Assembly: GCA_019454045.1 (NCBI GenBank)
Contig: SKCR01037653.1
Coordinates: forward strand, 1 to 64,000
DNA: 64,000 bases
Origin: Zanthoxylum bungeanum
Lineage: Eukaryota; Streptophyta; Magnoliopsida; Sapindales; Rutaceae
Reading direction: 5' to 3'
The notes under the pieces were generated by a model that was not told the origin of the DNA, searched no databases, and was given only the letters and a program-made list of their open reading frames with translations. A program made the translations under genes and the position numbers. Below, piece after piece: positions 34,779 through 48,076 of the stretch. Position 1 is the stretch's first letter. Every line of letters starts with the position of its first letter.

Positions 34779-36997
34779 AATTGTTGGGCTGGATGTGGGA
34801 CTCTTAGGATCAGATCGGTGCCCCGCATGGCGAAAGTGGGTCTAACCCATGGATATTATGCTTGTGTGTATTTTTAAATTATTTAATAAAATAAAATATT
34901 CCATTACGAGTTCATAGGAAAAAAGTGGAGCTGAATCGGAGTCCGGAAGCTTAAAAACAGATGAAAACAAGCTCCAGCACTCGTGTGCGCACTGTGTTAC
35001 ATTTGAAACTTATGATTTCCTTATGCTCTATTTCCATATAGTTGAAGGAAATAAGGTGGTTTTACCTTAATTCTTTCGATCTTCCCTAAATACTTCAAAA
35101 CACTCAAAATTAATTTTTTAACATCAAAACTAACATCAACACATGTTTAAGAATAAAATCATATTTTTTCAAAATATAAAATATTTCTACAAAAGACATA
35201 AATTTATTCTAAATATGCGCATGTGTAAATTTGAATATAAAACAAAACCAAATTATAATTCCATAATGAAGTGACTTATGAAAAATTCTAGGTCATTCAA
35301 AGATAGTCAAATGATTTTAGAATGGTAGCTATAGCTCCAAGCTTTTATCTAGAGTTCCAAACTTTAATTTTATATTATGTCCAACATAAATATTTTGACC
35401 CAATCATAAGTATATTGTGTTTATGCTTTCAGAGCATCCGTACACAATTTATTAGCCTAATTTCAACATCAAGCTATGTTATTTTGTATCCAATATATAA
35501 TACATCACTATATGTGTCACTAATGATAACTTACTAATGAAACCATAGCTTTGGAGAAGATCAAACTTACATAGCAAGCTTGATTTCAAGACCCAATCTT
35601 CTTCTCCTTGTTGAAATGTTGTGGAGAACTTTCATAGTTAGCAAGCTTGAATCCAAGATCCAATCTTGATTCTAATGTTAGCAAGCTTGATTCCAAGACA
35701 ATTAATCAACCACCCTAGCCTGTAAAAATGAAAAGAATGTTACAAAAACATAAGGCAAAACACAACAATGAAAACACAAGTTAAGTTAATAATGCATGTC
35801 CAATCGGAGTAGAAGTGGGTTCATACACCCCTGCAACCTTCGAAGTTGCCTCATTCTCTAGAGTTCTTATGGCCTTCCTATTTGGCACTCTCTTTTGGAG
35901 GGTCGAAAATCTACATGAAGCTTTGATGCAAGAGAAATCAGAGCCACTGTCTGCTTTATAAGACTGCCTCAAAAGATTGGTAATTCGTAGAAAATAGACA
36001 TATTTTGGATTGGGAAGTTACCTCGGTTACCAGCTCAGAACCTCAGAACACCTCAGGTTGCTCCATCAACAACCCTGGATGTGTCCATATTTGATATGTA
36101 TCTAATGTTCAAGGAACATCCGTGGACTGTCGATACGGTCCTTCTTGAGGAATTAGAGCAATTTGAAGAGAGAATAGAGTGCTCACTAGAGTGTCATCTG
36201 TCAGAATACTCGAAAGAAGACCTAGCATGGAAAAATCAACATCGTGCTCGGGGATGCTTTGAACCAGAGCAAGGTAGGAATCGCAACCTCGGAGAAGGAA
36301 GATATTACCTTAGATAGCTCCTCACTTGACTTTTCAATTGCCTCTTTTCTAGCAATTGACCAATTGGGATCTTTTTTAGTTTTTTTCCGCCCAAGTCACT
36401 CTAAAGAAAAATAGGTCAGTTAGACTTAGAAAATCAAATCTTTTTATACTCACATGCATTAGTGAATTTTACCCACCCAGACTACCTTCGCGGATTCCTC
36501 TTTCGGCTCAATATGGGTAAAAAAAAGGCTTATGACAATTCCTCTTCATCTCCAGAGCAGTAGTTTTCTTCTTTTTTGGCTCTAGATTAGTCTTTGAGCT
36601 ATCTACTCCCCTTTATCCGGCTTTGAAGCCACTTTGGCATAAAGAGCTACCTTTAAGTTTGCTATAGATTTTTCTCTCAGGCTCCAGTGATGTTGAATAG
36701 CTCCGAGGGAGTATTTTCCTCATGAGAGAGGATGAAGGAGGGAACATCTCTATAGTACTCATTTCAAACTCAAGTCCATCAGTGTCGGAGGAATAGTTCG
36801 TTAGTAGTAGCATACTTCTTGACCATCTCCTAATTGATAGCAGGACCATCATCCACCCACGCTCTTAGCCTAGTTTTATTAAACTTCAAGTAGTACATGT
36901 GGTAAGGAGACACCGAACTCGTATATAGATCGAAGTGCCTCACCATGGATATTTGTCAAATGATCTCCTAAAGCGAACTCCCATGAAGGCAGCTTGG
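34779..36997. other. Unassigned 2.2-kb segment, no convincing gene
   Basis: Sequence between the Copia-C 3' LTR and the next LTR. A plus-strand frame at 36081-36317 (78 residues, acidic, with EELEQFEERIECSLECHLSE) and a minus-strand frame at 36613-36852 are open but unrecognised. On the minus strand, the text around 36880 resembles gag-like sequence from unclassified plant elements, but I cannot name it. Short repeats lie at 35572-35704. Most likely eroded retroelement interior. Confidence 0.35.
35572..35704. repeat. Three direct copies of tagcaagcttgattccaag
   Basis: Copies near 35572, 35638 and 35680, two of them followed by acccaatctt or atccaatctt. Spacing is about 66 and 42 bp. Function unknown. 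Confidence 0.65.
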
Positions 36998-39485
36998 TGT
37001 TGGGATTTATGTCCTAAAGCTTTATATATTGTAAAAAGAATTGATTATTGAAAAAATAATAAATGCATTATTCATTTTTATCAATGTCATTTGATTTATA
37101 TCGTATATTGTCCAATTGTCTTGTTTACTTTGATTACTCTTGTACCTTCAGACTTAGTGTATGTTTAATGAACAAGAGGATTTAAGTTTGAATTTAGTAA
37201 TCTAAATAGTCCGTAGAGAGCAAACAAAGAGGGTAGTTTGTTTGTGGTTTATCTATAGCTACAGTCTATTCTATACTTATATGACGACCTTGATCCTGGA
37301 TTGTTCATGTAGTGACATGGGATTGGACGCACCTTGTATGATGAGATCATATAGGACTGGACTTAGATAAATAAAAATTTCTTTTAATATCAGTTAACCG
37401 AATAAATTCATTTTATCTAATAGATGGTCATATATGGATTCGATCTTAATCCTAAGTGTACTACGAACTCCTGCATGATAGGTTATGTCCTTTGATTCAC
37501 TATGGTAAGGTTGGTGTTACATTCCCAGCCAATAATTACATATTTTAGGGATGTGGTTTGGTGTGTAGCAGGGAACGTTTTACATAGATATGAAATTCAC
37601 TCATTCTTATGAGAAAAAGAGGAATATCTATTTTAAAAGTTGATTCGGGACTTGAACAATTTGAGCGCTTAACTTTTCTATTACGAATAGAAAGTTTAAT
37701 ATTCATAATTGTTATGAATTAGTTGCTCATTATAGAATCAATGGTTATTAAGAGACAACATTTACAGAGGTTTAATGGACTTTTGACCCGACTCTATTTA
37801 TGAGGTATTCGTGTGGGGCTGTATCCATATGTAATGACTATATCGATGGACATCGAAGTTGTTTGGTTTATTTTATCCATCTACGGTAATAGGAGTTCAA
37901 CTTCGAGTTTTTAGTGGAATAACGCGGACTTAATAATTCATAATATTTGATTAAAGAGTTTAATTATTATTTCAGAATTATTGGTGCTCGAAACCGTAGG
38001 TCCATTTGGTCCTCATGCTAGCTCGATTAACTGTAGCAAGCCTAATATAATTAGATGTCTAATAATATGCTCACATTATATTTATATATTATTAATGAGA
38101 TTAATAATATTTTACTATCACAAATAAAAACTATGTTAAATTAGTTTAAACATAATATTTTCTAGAATTTTTGATTATGAGATAATCAAGTTAGTAATAA
38201 TTATGATATAATTACTACAACATAATTGAAGGAATTTAATCATTATTATATAGTGATTTTTATTTACCTTGGAGACAAAGCCATATGGCTTGTCATGCTC
38301 TCCAACTTATTATGTTTATTAGGTGGCATGTATATACCTAATGGTTTTGTCATTAGCTTATCTATTCTTATGCTTTGGTATGGCCTTCATATTTATGTGT
38401 TTTCCATTGAAAGAAAGTATAAGATTCTTAATGACAAAGTCCTTGTTTTTAGCTTAACATTTCTTATGCTCTGGTATGACATTCATATTTTTGTGTTGGC
38501 TATTGCAAGAAAGCATTAGATACTTAATGACAAGGTTAGTTGGCTTATGTAAGAGAATATAATCTCTACCATTTCTCTTACATTAAGGTGACTATTTTGC
38601 ATTCATTCACACAAGTGCAAAGGAGAGAAATGGAGAGAGTTCAAACATTCACTAGTGTGTGAAAGTGTTTGAAATTCTAAAAGCGAAACACAATTGTGAT
38701 AACAATAAACCTCTAATTTTTTTTAGAGTTAATATTTATGAGTGAATTCCACAATTCGGTTTGTTTGTTTTGAGTCATAGTTCGGAAGATCGGATGGTTG
38801 ATCCAAGTGTTGGACATCGAAGGAAACTAATCTACAAAAAGGAGCAAAATCGATTCTCCAAATGTTGGAGGATTTCGGCTAAAATGAAAAGAAGAAGGAA
38901 AAGAAAATTTTAAAGGTCCATACCGGAGCCGATGCCTACACTAGCAACTTTCACCGTGCTAAGGAAAATCATTTCCTACAATTGGACATCGAGAGCTTAA
39001 GGTTGAAAAGTTTTCTTAACCCTTCTAAAATTTAGTTTTAATAATTTATATGAGATATAGATTATTAAAATGCATGTCGTGATGAGTAGGCACAATTAGA
39101 TCATGAGATGAATGGTTTTAATGTTCATATGATGAATGTTTACTTTTGATTCATGTGATGAATGAATTGCGTTGATCGTTAATTTTCTGGCTCATGTTTT
39201 AGTATTGGGAATGTAAGACTGCAAGGTCATATTCTTTCAAGTGTGTAAGTTCATTTCTTTTCCGTTATGTAATCTTATTTGTAACTTGGAGGAGCCGAAG
39301 CCGTGAAGGACTTTTTACGGAGAAATTCCGTGAATAACTCAAGAACCACTCCATGGAATAATATTTGAAGATCAAAGGATGCCTTGGATTTATTATACCA
39401 ATTAGAATAGTATAGAAAAATAAGAGCTCTGTCAACGCAATTTGTAATGTGTATGTTTTTATAATTTCCAGTTCTGGAAACTTGG
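36998..39485 (+). repeat. Probable Copia-type LTR or LTR fragment
   Basis: Starts TGTTGGGATTTATGTCCTAA, a start common among plant Copia LTRs. No pol or primer site follows before Gypsy-2 begins at 39486. CTTGG occurs at 36993-36997 and again at 39481-39485, which would suit a solo insertion. However, the sequence before the second copy ends ctggaaa and not CA, so the right end is unproven. A 96-bp duplication lies inside. The frames 38226-38519 and 39265-39495 have no family resemblance. Confidence 0.5.
38344..38536 (+). repeat. Imperfect tandem duplication of a 96-bp unit
   Basis: The unit around tagcttatctattcttatgc (38354) recurs at 38450, with ttaatgacaa closing both copies. 96 is a multiple of three, so a 97-residue plus-strand frame (38226-38519) stays open across most of both copies and gives a falsely convincing hydrophobic repeat protein. 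Confidence 0.8.
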
Positions 39486-42120
39486 TGTAGGACATAGAAA
39501 TCGGCGACGCTGTTCTAGGCTCGCGGCCTTGTCGGGAGTACGGAATAGACCGTAGGGGACTAAATCGGAGAATAAAGGAGTCACCACCCAGTGTGAACGG
39601 GGAAATGATTTAAGGCCGCACTCACCCCTCACAAGGGAAGACCTCAAACCATTGGGTTCGGAACGGTCCCTTACTTATGCCACTTGTAATGAACGGATTT
39701 ATGCGATAATCCAACCAATTCTACGCAATATACGCACATAAGAATAACCTACATCTAAATTCGCATACAACCTATGTCTAAGTTTGCATGCAAAAAAGTA
39801 AATCAGAATAACGACAATCACACAGTCTCATGAACATATGCGTGAACGTTTCCTGAAGCGGTACGTGGAGTTGTATCCCAAGTACAGACCGCACTACCGT
39901 CTATTCGGATTCGGCTACGGAATTTACATATGGATTTCTATCCGATATACCACGAGAGGTAACACTCAAGCATTAACAGAACACAATCATTAACCCAATG
40001 TTAACATACATGAAATATGATAATGCATATGGCAATAAATAACCAAAGAGACAAGCATGCGAAATAACAAGATAAATAATACAAAATAAATACGGAATAA
40101 TAAAACAACCGTAAATTAAAAACGAACTATTAAAAGACTAATATTGTGAAATAAATACGGAATACTAAATATGTGACCAAAGAATTTGGCCGTATTCAAT
40201 GTATGACTTCGCATACCCGGTTGGACATATTCCACGTCCAATCAAGCATGCCGTGTCCGGGATAATAAAATAAAATATAACAAGGATGCCCTCAGGTCTT
40301 ACCTTTTAAGTGGCTTCTCGGAGAGTGCGTTGGGACGTCGCCGGAAGGGTTAACTCTTCAATATTTTTCTGGCTTTCTGGTTCACTGTTTCGCTATTTCG
40401 TCCGCGCTTTCCTCACTATTTTTCTGCAGTTGTTTTCTCTATTTTTTGCTCGCTGTTTCTGTTATTTTCACTCGATGTTTTGGGACTGTTTCGATGGTTA
40501 TTTGAAGGCTGTTTTGCGGACTAGTTTAGACATTTTTTTATCTCGGTTTTGTTGAGGTTAAGGGCTGCTTTTTTTGGACCGATTTCACGTCAAAGCCTGC
40601 ATGAATTTTGGTCTTCACGTGGCCATTCTTTGTTCACGTTGAAGTGCTTTATGGATTCGTCCAAATGGCTTCTGGTTTTACTGTGTTCGTGTTTGTATCG
40701 GTTAGGTGTTGCTTATTTCGTTGAGTCGGTTTAGGGTATTTATGATGAGGCCGTGAGGTTGAGTGAGTTATATGGCTGCTTGTGCGTGGCTGGGATGTGA
40801 ATAAAGGCAATATTGTCTACAGTTTTATGAAATGATGGCATGGCCGTGTTGTTCGTGAGAGGGTATTTGGTGGAGAGAGGTCTTATTGCTTCGTTGTTCT
40901 CTGCTGATGAGAGTGGCTTTTATTGCGTTGAAGGTTTGTTGTTTGTTTTTGATTTGTGAAGGGAGCTGATGGTTTAATCGGTGAAGGGCATGGCTATTTT
41001 TACGGTGGTCAGGAGAAGGGCTTGTGTGTTGTGTTACGTCCAGGCTAGGGTTTGGTTCTTTTGTGGCCGTATCTGTGTGTGTTAGTAAGAGATAAAGTAG
41101 GGTTATTGGTCTGTTTTCCTTGTGTTGAATGCGAGAGATTGAGAGTGTTGGTGCTTTTTGTTTCATGTGTTGAAGGATGAGGGTGAGGCTACTATTGTGA
41201 GTTGCCATGTCTTTTTTGGTCGATTTGGTGGAGGGTTTAGCGTGAAGAGTATGGCATTGGTGGCTTGGGTTGTCGTTTGAGTGGTGAGATGTGTTGAATG
41301 AGAGAGAAGGAGTGGAGTGATGGTGGCCGTTTAATGAGAGAGAGAATATGGCGTTAGTGCTATTAGAGTTTATTGTTGTTTTTGTCGTGAGGATGTTAGG
41401 TTATATGGTGAGCGAGAGTGAACGTGGAATCAAGAGAGAGGAGATAAGTCGTCCAATGAGCTTAGGGTTTTCCTTTATAGGGAGAAGGAAGAGAGAAGAG
41501 AGAGGGTATAGAGAGAAGTCGTGAGTTGATTAGGGGTCAAGAGAGATAGCCGTGTAGAGATAAGAGAGCGAATAGGGTTTTAGAGAGAATGGCGTGAATG
41601 TCTAGGTTTTTTTCCTTTACTTTTTGCGTGAATGCTCCAGGGGGATGAATGGTTGGTTTATGGTCTTTTTTATAGGAAAGGGTTGAGGTTATTTTGTATA
41701 GGAAGGAAAGAATATTGTGTAATTATGGGGGATATCTCTAATTAGTGTGTCATTTAGGAAAAATCTATTCATTTAGGGAAGGTAATTTGTTGGATTCGAT
41801 TTAGTTTAGGCATGTGATTTAATTTAATTAGGAGTGTGATTTATGTGATTTGCTTTGATTCTTTTAATTCGGGAAGGTGATATGATTTATTCTTTTGGTG
41901 GGCTTAGTGTGTGGCTTGCGGGGGTTTGGGCCAAGGATAAATTTTAAAACAGAGATCCAACGAGCATACCCGAAGCTAAGCAAACAAATTAAGTCCAATA
42001 GGTATCAATTCTGAATTTTTTCCTTCAGACGATGTTTCCCGTAACTTCCGCAACTTAAAGGGTAGTGCCTCCATATGAGGCTCATCATTGGGACTTAAAT
42101 GGAAAAATGCAGTGCCTACA
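39486..42120 (-). repeat. Gypsy-2 3' LTR, 2635 bp
   Basis: On the plus strand it runs tgtaggacatagaaatcggc to cagtgcctaca. It is followed by a polypurine tract in antisense. Blocks shared with Gypsy-1 and Gypsy-3 LTRs lie near 39600-39700 and 39855-39965. The central part (40350-41650) is G/T- and GA-rich and largely unique. Frames such as 40310-40555 and 40825-41208 are not supported as genes. Confidence 0.88.
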
Positions 42121-42138
42121 GTCGCCCCCACTTTGATG
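42121..42138 (-). promoter_or_regulatory. Gypsy-2 polypurine tract
   Basis: The minus strand reads catcaaagtgggggcgac, then the LTR start TGTAGGCAC. The same tract is in Gypsy-3 at 48077. Confidence 0.85.
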
Positions 42139-42439
42139 GGACTTGTGCAGTGTGTGACAATGACAATTCTATCAAAGTTATGCAATTCATTTTCACTTAC
42201 CTGGCTCGCCAACTGCCGTTTAACTTACATATTGCTCCTAACTAAGTCGATTTGGTGGTGAGGTGCTGTGACTCGAAGGTTCATCCCTGCAAGATGCTGC
42301 GATCTCTAGGAATCACTACCAAACTGAGCTGATATGGTGGCGAGGTGCTTCGACCCCTGGGCTTTGTTCCCGAACCACCGATTATGGGCTTTGTTCCCTG
42401 GGCTTTATTCCCAAACTGTGCTGAATGTGATGGTGAGGT

Positions 42440-43640
42440 GCTGTCGACCTATGGGATTTGATCCCAAACGATCTGTGAGGTGGTCCATTCCTAAGCCGTT
42501 ACTGTGAGGTGGTCTATTCCCAAACCATTACTATGAGGTGGTCCATTCCCGAATCGTTACTGTGGTGTGGTCCATTCCCAAACCGTTACTGTGAGGTGGT
42601 CCATTCCTGAACCGTTACTGTGAGGTACTCCATTATCGAATCGTTACTGTAAGGTGGTCCATTCCCGAATCGTTACTATATAAGGTGGCCTCCACCCTGG
42701 GACGCATCCCCTAAACTGCTAATGATGTGAGGGCCTCGACCTTGGGATTCATTCCCGAAAATTGCTGACAACGTGGGCCTCGACCCTGCGATTCATTCCC
42801 TAAACCGCTGACAATATGGGCCTCGACCCTGGGATTCATTCCCGAAACTGCTGACAACATGGGCCTCGACCCTGAGATTCATTCCCGAAACCGCTGACAA
42901 TATAGGCCTCGACTTTGGGATTCATTCACGAAACTGCAACTGATGTGTGGGCCTCGACCTTGGGACGCATCCCAAAACTGATGATTCAGTGGGCCTCGAC
43001 CCTGGGACGCATCCCAAAACTGCAACTAGTGTGTGGGCCTCAACCTTGGGACGCATCCCAAAACTGCAACTGATGTGTGGGCCTCGACCTTGGGATGCAT
43101 CCCAAAACTGATGATGTAGTAGGCCTCAACCCTGGAACATATCCCAAAACTGCAACGGTTGTGTGGGCCTTGACCCTGGGACGCATCCCGAAACCGATGA
43201 TTTTGTGGGCCTCGACCTCGGGATGTATCCCAAAATTGCAACTGATTTGTGGGCCTCGACCTTGGGACGCATCCCAAAACTGCAACTGATGATGCAGTGG
43301 GCCTCGACCCTGGGACGCATCCCAAAACTGATGATGCAGTGGGCCTCGACCCTAGGTCGCATCCCAAAACTACAACTGATGTGTAGGCCTTGACTCTGAG
43401 ACTCATCCCAAAAACTACTTAATGTGGGCCTCAACCCTAGGACGCATCCCAAAACTACTAACTGATGTGGGCCTCGACCCTAGGACGCATCCCAAAACTA
43501 CTACCGATGTGTGGGCCTTGACCTTGGGACGCATCCCAAAACTGCTACCGATATGTGGGCCTCGACCCTGGGACGTATCCCAAAACTGCTACTGATGTGA
43601 GCCTCGACTCGGGACTCATCCCTAACTTGATACTGATGTT
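42440..43640 (-). repeat. Tandem-repeat array in Gypsy-2 3' region
   Basis: Two linked arrays. Block one (about 42476-42690) has about seven copies of a unit near 37 bp with gtggtccattcccgaaccgt. Block two (about 42690-43640) has many copies of a 45-60 bp unit with gggcctcgaccctgggacgc and atcccaaaactg. Unit length varies by insertion of ctgatgatg-type linkers. Overlapping frames on both strands (43026-43406, 43077-43452) encode repetitive peptides that are by-products of the array. Confidence 0.88.
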
Positions 43641-43866
43641 GGCCTCAACCCATTCTCCATTCCCGACATATTGAACCTCATCCCCGAGGCATTACTGATG
43701 TGATGGTTCATTCCCGAACCGTACTGTATGAGAAAGGGTAGACTGGTCGCCTCCAGTCTTGGTTCATTTTTCTGTTCTTTTCTGCTTTCATTAGGTCAAG
43801 TAGATCTCCTGATGTTATGTTATATACCAACATACTATACCGCTTCTCGAAAGATAATCACGATAG
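43641..43866 (-). other. Gypsy-2 unique 3' region up to the Gypsy-3 insertion
   Basis: Contains agactggtcgcctccagtct (43740) and ccaacatactatacc (43828). Both recur in diverged form at 57448 and 57538, which shows that a module is duplicated within Gypsy-2. Confidence 0.7.
43862..43866. repeat. Gypsy-3 target site duplication, left
   Basis: GATAG, identical to 56720-56724. Confidence 0.93.
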
Positions 43867-46800
43867 TGTGGTGACACAGGAATCTGGGCGACGCATGTTG
43901 TTTCGGGCTCGTGGCCCGGTTGGGAGTACGGAGTAGCCACAGGGGACTAAACCAGAGAATGATGGAGACGCCACCCGGTGTGAACCGGGAAAATGAGATT
44001 TAAGGCCGCACTCACCCCTCGCAAGGGAAGACCTCAAACCGTTGGGTTCGGAATGGTCTCTTACTTATGTCACTTGTAATGAAAGGATTTGTGTAATAAT
44101 TTAATCAAAGCCTAAGTAACACTTATTTCCAAGAATATCATGCTTCTAAATTCACATGCGCAAAAAAGATAAAACTTACACCTAGATTTTCATATATCCT
44201 ACTTCTAAGTTCACATACTCGAAAGTAAGTCAAAGTAAAGGCAAATATACAACTTCATAGGCATATTGTATTCATGAAAATGCAAGCACGTCATAATCAC
44301 ATAAACACACATAAAAGGGAATCAAATAATGATGAACATGTAATTTCATAAACATTTCATACACGTGGAAGCATAAACAAATAACCAATACATATTCATG
44401 CATAATAAAATAAGTCAACTAAGTCCATACTAACACATTTCATATAACCTATGTCTCAGTTTTACATACAACCTATTTGCATATAATCTAGTTCAAGTTT
44501 GCATGCATCACATAGATTAAAGTAATGACAGATATACAATTTCCCAAACGCATTATTGATGGACATGAGAGCGCAAACAAGCACTAATTACATAAGCGTA
44601 CATATTAAAAAGAGGAGATTAGGTGCATAATGTAAAAAAGGGACAATTAAAGAGACAAACATTCGTCAAATAAACGTGCATTTGAAAGATAAATAATGGA
44701 GATGAAAGAAAAGAGATGCGACATATGCCCACATCTATATAGGACCTTAAATGTTCGATTGAACATATCTCACATTCATTAGAATACACTTTGTCCGGCG
44801 CGGTGAAGTATCGTGGCAAAGGATCTTAACCTCTTCAATTAGAGGACCTTTCATCCGACTTACTAAGCCCATGCGCAATACAATATGATGCATGATCATG
44901 TGAAAAGATGGCATACAAAGAAAAAAAAAGCAAATAACTGAATACAAGGCGCGGCGAAGCATCATGGTAAATGATTTTAACCTCTTCAATTAGAGGACCT
45001 TTCATCGCACTTACTAAGTCCATGCACAATTAACACAATGCATACATATGAAACAAAAGTGAGTACAAAGATATCCGGTGCGGCGAAGCATCGTGGTAAA
45101 GTATTTTAACCTCTTCACTTAGAGGACCTTTCATAGCACTTACTAAGCTCATGCACTTATCTCAATGCATATATATATGGAACAAAAGTAAATACAAGAT
45201 ATCGGTTTTCGTATACCCGATTGAACATGTCTTACATCCAATCGAATATACATCGTCCGGCGCGGCGAAGCATCGTGGTAAAGGATTTTTAACCTCTTCA
45301 ATTAGAGGACCTTTCATCGCACTTACGAAGCCCATGCGCTTATCTCAATGCATATATATGAAATAAAAAAGTAAATGCAAAGGTATCGGATTTCGTATAC
45401 CCGATTGAACATATCTCACATCCAATCGAATATATATTGACTGGCGTGGCGAAGTATCGTGGTAAATGATTTTAACCCCTTCAATTAGAGGACCTTTCAT
45501 CGCACTTACTAAGCCCATGCGCTCGATCATATCATTACACGAACAAATAATATGCGGAAATTAAATAACGAATAATAAACACATCAAAACAACATAAAAT
45601 AAAATATGCACCGTTTGCTCAAGTGGTACGTGGAGTTGTATCTCGAGTGCATATCATACTACCGTCCATTCGGAATCGGCTATGAAATTTACGTCCGGGT
45701 TTCCATCCTATATACCACAAGAGGCGACACATTTTTCATTTTAATCAAGGGCCACAACACACATCATATTCATAATACATACATATTTATCTACTCAAGG
45801 GCCACAACATGCATTTTAACATAATAATCATGCGAACAAAACTCAATAAATAATAAAGCTAAAGCTGAAAACAAGTGTGGAAAATACCCTCAGGTCTAAC
45901 CTTTTTTGCCGACTTTCGGACTTGCGTTTCACGGAGATCGGAAGGGTTAAAGCTCCTTAACTTTCCCAGTTCACTGGTTCATGTTTTCCTTCGCTGTTTC
46001 GCTGCTCAAGCCACTGTTTTAACTCCGTTTTACTGCTATTTTGCTGCTGTATTAGGGTCAGTTTCTGGACAGTTTCGGTGACTGTTTTGGGTAGTTTTAC
46101 TGGGCAATTTGGGCAGTTTCGGGGACGATTTTGAGGGTTGCATTGGTTACTGGTTTGGCAGTTTTGTAAGGGGCGTTTGTGGGGAAATAAGGGTGCAGTT
46201 CGGTGGCTTTGTTTTGTAGTCACTGGGCAGGTTCACTGGCAGTGTTTAGGCGTGATAAATGAGGGGGCTTTTGGCGTATGAGGGGCAGTTCACAGGCAGC
46301 ATTTAGGCATGAAGGGCGTTGTATATGGCGTGTGTTTGGCAAGGGTCGTGAGGTACGTGGAGGGTGACAGACAGAATGGCAAGGCAAGGGGCTGATGGCT
46401 TTGTTTAGTGATATATAGAGTGCATGCAGTTCATGTATTTTGGTCAGCGATAAGGTGTGATGAAGGCCAACATGTGAAGGGCTGGTGAGTGGCTATTTGG
46501 CACTGATGGAGGGTTGTTGTTATGTGAATGAGGCAAGGGGCTGGTGGCTCCGTTTGTGTTGGTGAATGGCATGTGAAGGCTGTGAGCTATTTGGTTTATG
46601 GTGCGCAGGCTGAGTGAAGGGCTATTGTCACGTGGATAATGGCTGGCTACGGTTTTAACATGGGGCTTGAGTGGTGTCTACGAAGGCTATTCTTGTGTTG
46701 ATTCAGGGGCAGTTGGCGTGTTGATGGTTGAGGTCATGGATGTTGAAGGCTAACGTGAGGCCGTGGGGCTTATGTGAGGGCGTCTAGGCTTATGGCTACG

Positions 46801-48076
46801 TGGTGCTAGTATGTGTGAAGGTTGTTGGGCGTTAAATTGAAGCTGAGTGGAGGGGCTTTGGATGATTTGTGGCAACGTGTGGCTTGGCTACGTGTGCATC
46901 AAGGCACTGCATGAGATGTGGCCTCATGAAGGGCAGCGCATGAGCAGGTCTGTGGCGTCCGTGTGTGCATTGTCTGTTGTTTGTTCAGTTCATGAGTGAG
47001 TGGCTAAGGGCTGTGAGGGCTGATGATGGGTTTATTTACCTAAAGATGGAGGCTTATACGTGATGAAAGGCTGGTTGCTGTTGAGGAGTTTATTATTGTT
47101 AATGTGTTTAGTTGGTGCCGAATGGGAGAGCTGTAGGGTCAGAGAGATGAAGATAGTTTAGGGTTTCTTATTATTTTTGTGTTTTTATGTTTGTGGCCGT
47201 GAATGTTAGGAAAGAAAGAGAGGCCTAGGGTTTTGTTTGTGTGGTTTTATATAGTGAGTGCATGTGTTAGGGTTTATTGTGTGTGCATGGTTTTTTAAGG
47301 AAAAAAAATCAATTAATTATGGAGGGATTTACTTTGATTATTTAATTTTAAAGGGGAAAGAATAATGTATTTTTGGTGGGAATTTCTTAAATTAGGTGAG
47401 TGATTTGTTTATTTTGGAATTAGAATATTTTAATTTGTGTTAATTAGGCATGTAATTTCTTTAATTTGTGTAAGTATTTTTATTATTTTGGTAGGTTATT
47501 ATTTAGATTTTATTTGTTTTATTTTAATTTGGTATATGATTTTATTTAATGTTTTATTTAAATTGGTATATTACTTAATTAATTTATTTAATTAGGTATA
47601 TGACTTAATTATTCAATTTGTTTTAGTTTAATTAGATATTGATTTATTTTAATTAGATATTAATTTAATTTAATAGGATTTTAGTTTGATTTAATTAGCT
47701 TTAATTTAATTCCACTTTAATTCGTTTTAATTAAATTTGGTTTAATTTCAATTAATTTTGTGTATTTAATTTAAAATTGTGACATGTGTTTTAAATGTTT
47801 TAATTATTTTAATTTGTGACATATATTAATTATTTCTTTGTATTGGGCTTGGATGAGATGGGCTTGGTTAAGTCTGGTTTGGGCCAAGGTTAAGTTTTAA
47901 AACGGAGGTCCAACAAGCGAACCCGAAGCTAACACATGAACTAAATCCAACAAAAACGTCATTCTTGACTCTTCCCTTCCGACGTCCGTTTCCCCCGCGA
48001 CTTCCCCGACTTAAAAGGTAGTGCCTCCAAATGAGACTCATCATCGGATTTCACATGCAAAAATGCAATGGCTACA
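43867..48076 (-). repeat. Gypsy-3 3' LTR, 4210 bp
   Basis: On the plus strand it runs TGTGGTGACACAGGAAT to ggctaca. In order it contains the conserved U5-side block (about 43990-44080), five long direct repeats (44794-45525), the conserved cggaatcggctatgaaattt block (about 45670), a G-rich central part (46000-47100) and an AT-rich part (47330-47830). By eye about eleven substitutions separate it from the other LTR in the first 250 bases, mostly transitions. No coding sequence was identified; short frames inside it are incidental. Confidence 0.93.
44794..45525 (-). repeat. Five direct repeats within the Gypsy-3 3' LTR
   Basis: Units start near 44794, 44948, 45075, 45253 and 45441. Each holds ggcgcggcgaagcatcgtgg, then cctcttcaattagagg (CCTC/GAGG ends pair) and ttactaagcccatgcgc. 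Spacing is 127-188 bp. The matching array is at 53465-54195. Confidence 0.9.

Noticed and set aside
38226..38519. 97-residue hydrophobic protein with an internal repeat
   Set aside because: The repeat is a 96-bp DNA duplication inside a probable LTR. The frame stays open only because 96 is divisible by three.
36993..39485. CTTGG on both sides of the 36998-39480 segment as proof of a solo LTR
   Set aside because: The right end is ctggaaa and not CA, and the second CTTGG also borders the Gypsy-2 LTR. A five-base match by chance is possible.
42476..42690. Short regularly spaced direct repeats resembling a CRISPR array
   Set aside because: Units are contiguous and vary gradually with no unique spacers, and they lie in a plant retroelement 3' region. 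This is a tandem repeat.
43026..43452. Overlapping long frames on both strands encoding repetitive Arg/Pro/Gly-rich peptides
   Set aside because: They follow the period of the tandem array, occur in several frames at once and lack any start context.
47330..47830. AT-rich taattaga-type repeats as a possible replication origin or matrix region
   Set aside because: The same sequence is in both Gypsy-3 LTRs, so it is element sequence. Composition alone does not support an origin.
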